DNA from: Deferribacteres bacterium | GTDB lineage: Bacteria > Zhuqueibacterota > Zhuqueibacteria > Zhuqueibacterales > Geothermadaptataceae | Direction: 5' to 3' | Assembly (NCBI GenBank): GCA_020633675.1 | Contig: JACKDE010000001.1 | Span: 434,001-498,000 of the forward strand | DNA length: 64,000 nucleotides | Shown: piece after piece, positions 63,329-64,000 of the stretch | Layout: each line of letters opens with the position of its first letter | Position numbering within the stretch: the first letter of the stretch is position 1 | The notes under the pieces: model-generated | What the model was told of the DNA's origin: nothing | The model's database searches: none | The model's input: only the letters and a program-made list of their open reading frames with translations | Translations under genes and position numbers: made by a program

Positions 63329-64000
63329 ATGCGAATAAAAGAAAACTTCTTTCCAAAAAACCTTCTCGCACCCCTTCAAATTCCATTCAAAACTGATAAC
63401 ATGTTCTTGGAAGCTGATGCGCAACTTATATTTTTGTGCGGCAAAAAAATTAAATCCAATAGCGGTTCCAAGACAAGTAGGCAATTGCTGATGAACTATG
63501 CCTCAAAACACTTAACTGAATTTCAGTTTTTTTTGGCGGAAGATTTTTTTAGAGCATTCCCAAACGAAGAGCGACATGATCTTCTCGCAATTGAAGATAG
63601 ATTGAGTTTCTATTCCGACTGTATTTTTATTGTATTGGAAAGTGAAAGTACTTTTGCAGAATTAGGTGCTTTTGCTATAAAAAACAGCCTCGCAAAAAAT
63701 ATACTTGTAATAAATGATCGAAAGTTTATAAATGATGATTCCTTTATTAGCTTAGGACCTTTGGCTAAGGTTGGCAAGATATCTAGATTTAAGCCAATAA
63801 TTTATACTAATCTGGACGCGATATTAAAGTGCATCCCAGATGTACAAAAGCGCTTGAGCAAAATTCAAAGAAGTAATAGAAAAAGGTTTACAGTAAAAAG
63901 TAATAAGGAATTCAATGAACTCCCGGGTAAAGTAAAAATGTTGCTACTGCTGGATTTGATTAACATATTTCATCCAATAAGCCATAAAGAGTTGATAGCT
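63329..64000 (+). CDS. Retron effector, nucleoside-deoxyribosyltransferase-like (St85/Ec86 type), 3' truncated by window
   Basis: Open frame of at least 224 codons to the end of the window without a stop. Seen: LIFLCGKKI (residues 33-41), FFLAEDFF (67-74), DCIFIVLESESTFAELGAFAIKN (97-119), INDRKFINDDSFISLGPL (128-145), then FNELPGKVKMLLLLDLINIF (about 196-215) beginning a likely winged-helix. ESxSTFAELGAF contains the catalytic Glu pattern of deoxyribosyltransferase-fold N-glycosidases. This matches St85-family effectors (N-glycosidase plus DNA-binding domain) of type II-A retrons. ATG 63329 chosen; ATG 63401 is in frame. AT-rich relative to its left neighbours. Effector identity strong; details of activity are inferred. 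Confidence 0.85.
   Translation, partial: MRIKENFFPKNLLAPLQIPFKTDNMFLEADAQLIFLCGKKIKSNSGSKTSRQLLMNYASKHLTEFQFFLAEDFFRAFPNEERHDLLAIEDRLSFYSDCIFIVLESESTFAELGAFAIKNSLAKNILVINDRKFINDDSFISLGPLAKVGKISRFKPIIYTNLDAILKCIPDVQKRLSKIQRSNRKRFTVKSNKEFNELPGKVKMLLLLDLINIFHPISHKELIA

Noticed and set aside
63263..63484. 73-codon frame on the - strand
   Set aside because: It lies opposite the msd and the effector start, has no recognisable motif, and the + strand reading is far better supported.

Overview
The window is 64 kb of one bacterial chromosome, gene-dense and of roughly even GC content, with standard genetic code and FCB-group character (Bacteroidota/Chlorobiota/Calditrichota/KSB1-like). Evidence for that placement is seen in the genes: two long SusC/OmpA-style TonB-dependent receptors with N-terminal carboxypeptidase-like domains, a PorV/PorQ-type outer-membrane protein, a SecA with an acidic N-terminal insert, a lipoprotein with the C-A-x-x-x-x-P-x-G-G-x-x-D-x-x-P-P start, HPr kinase without visible PTS genes, a Smg/DUF494 protein, a free-standing four-helix-bundle (S23-type) protein, and an M10-like DUF5117/DUF5118 metalloprotease. 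The phylum cannot be fixed from the sequence alone.

Layout. 1-1486: 3' part of recJ. 1486-14552: a catabolic cluster on the + strand (MCC/geranyl-type carboxyltransferase, split AtuA, AUH-like enoyl-CoA hydratase, two acyl-CoA dehydrogenases, MBL hydrolase, thiolase, 3-hydroxyacyl-CoA dehydrogenase, branched-chain aminotransferase). Together these fit leucine/isovalerate or acyclic-terpenoid breakdown to acetyl-CoA; the biotin carboxylase subunit and HMG-CoA lyase are not in the window. 14974-25188: housekeeping genes nusB, secA, smg-like, topA, xerC/D, hpf, hprK and an MCE/MlaD protein, followed by tRNA-Phe and tRNA-Thr. 25521-33157: PorV-like protein, a large surface propeller/peptidase-MA protein on the - strand, then a nucleotidyltransferase, acyltransferase and polysaccharide deacetylase. 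33312-42121: a cell-envelope operon (giant TPR protein, barrel protein, ExbB, ExbD, TonB, Ig-like lipoprotein). 42213-45913: lysA, then xdhC, mocA-like and a HAD acid phosphatase. 45977-48381 on the - strand: SDR39U1-type epimerase, sarcosine-oxidase-like flavoprotein and a double CDGSH protein. 48742-58567: metallophosphoesterase (+), then two TonB-dependent receptors and a zinc metalloprotease (-). 58851-59359: a broken DUF4160 gene with an intact DUF2442 partner. 59383-63075: very-long-chain-type acyl-CoA dehydrogenase with etfB and etfA.

The most interesting locus is at the right edge (63129-64000): an AT-rich retron. A complete msr-msd non-coding RNA can be folded by eye (19-bp a1/a2 duplex at 63146-63164/63303-63321, branching G candidate at 63165, two msr hairpins, and an msd with an uninterrupted 27-bp stem and 5-nt loop). 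It is followed 8 nt later by an open frame that runs off the window and matches the nucleoside-deoxyribosyltransferase-like effector of Ec86/St85-type (type II-A) retrons. The reverse transcriptase is expected just beyond position 64000.

The intergenic spaces carry two families of 7-nt iterated repeats (GAATTAC-like and CAGCNNN-like) and several MITE-like or hairpin-forming inverted repeats, listed separately.
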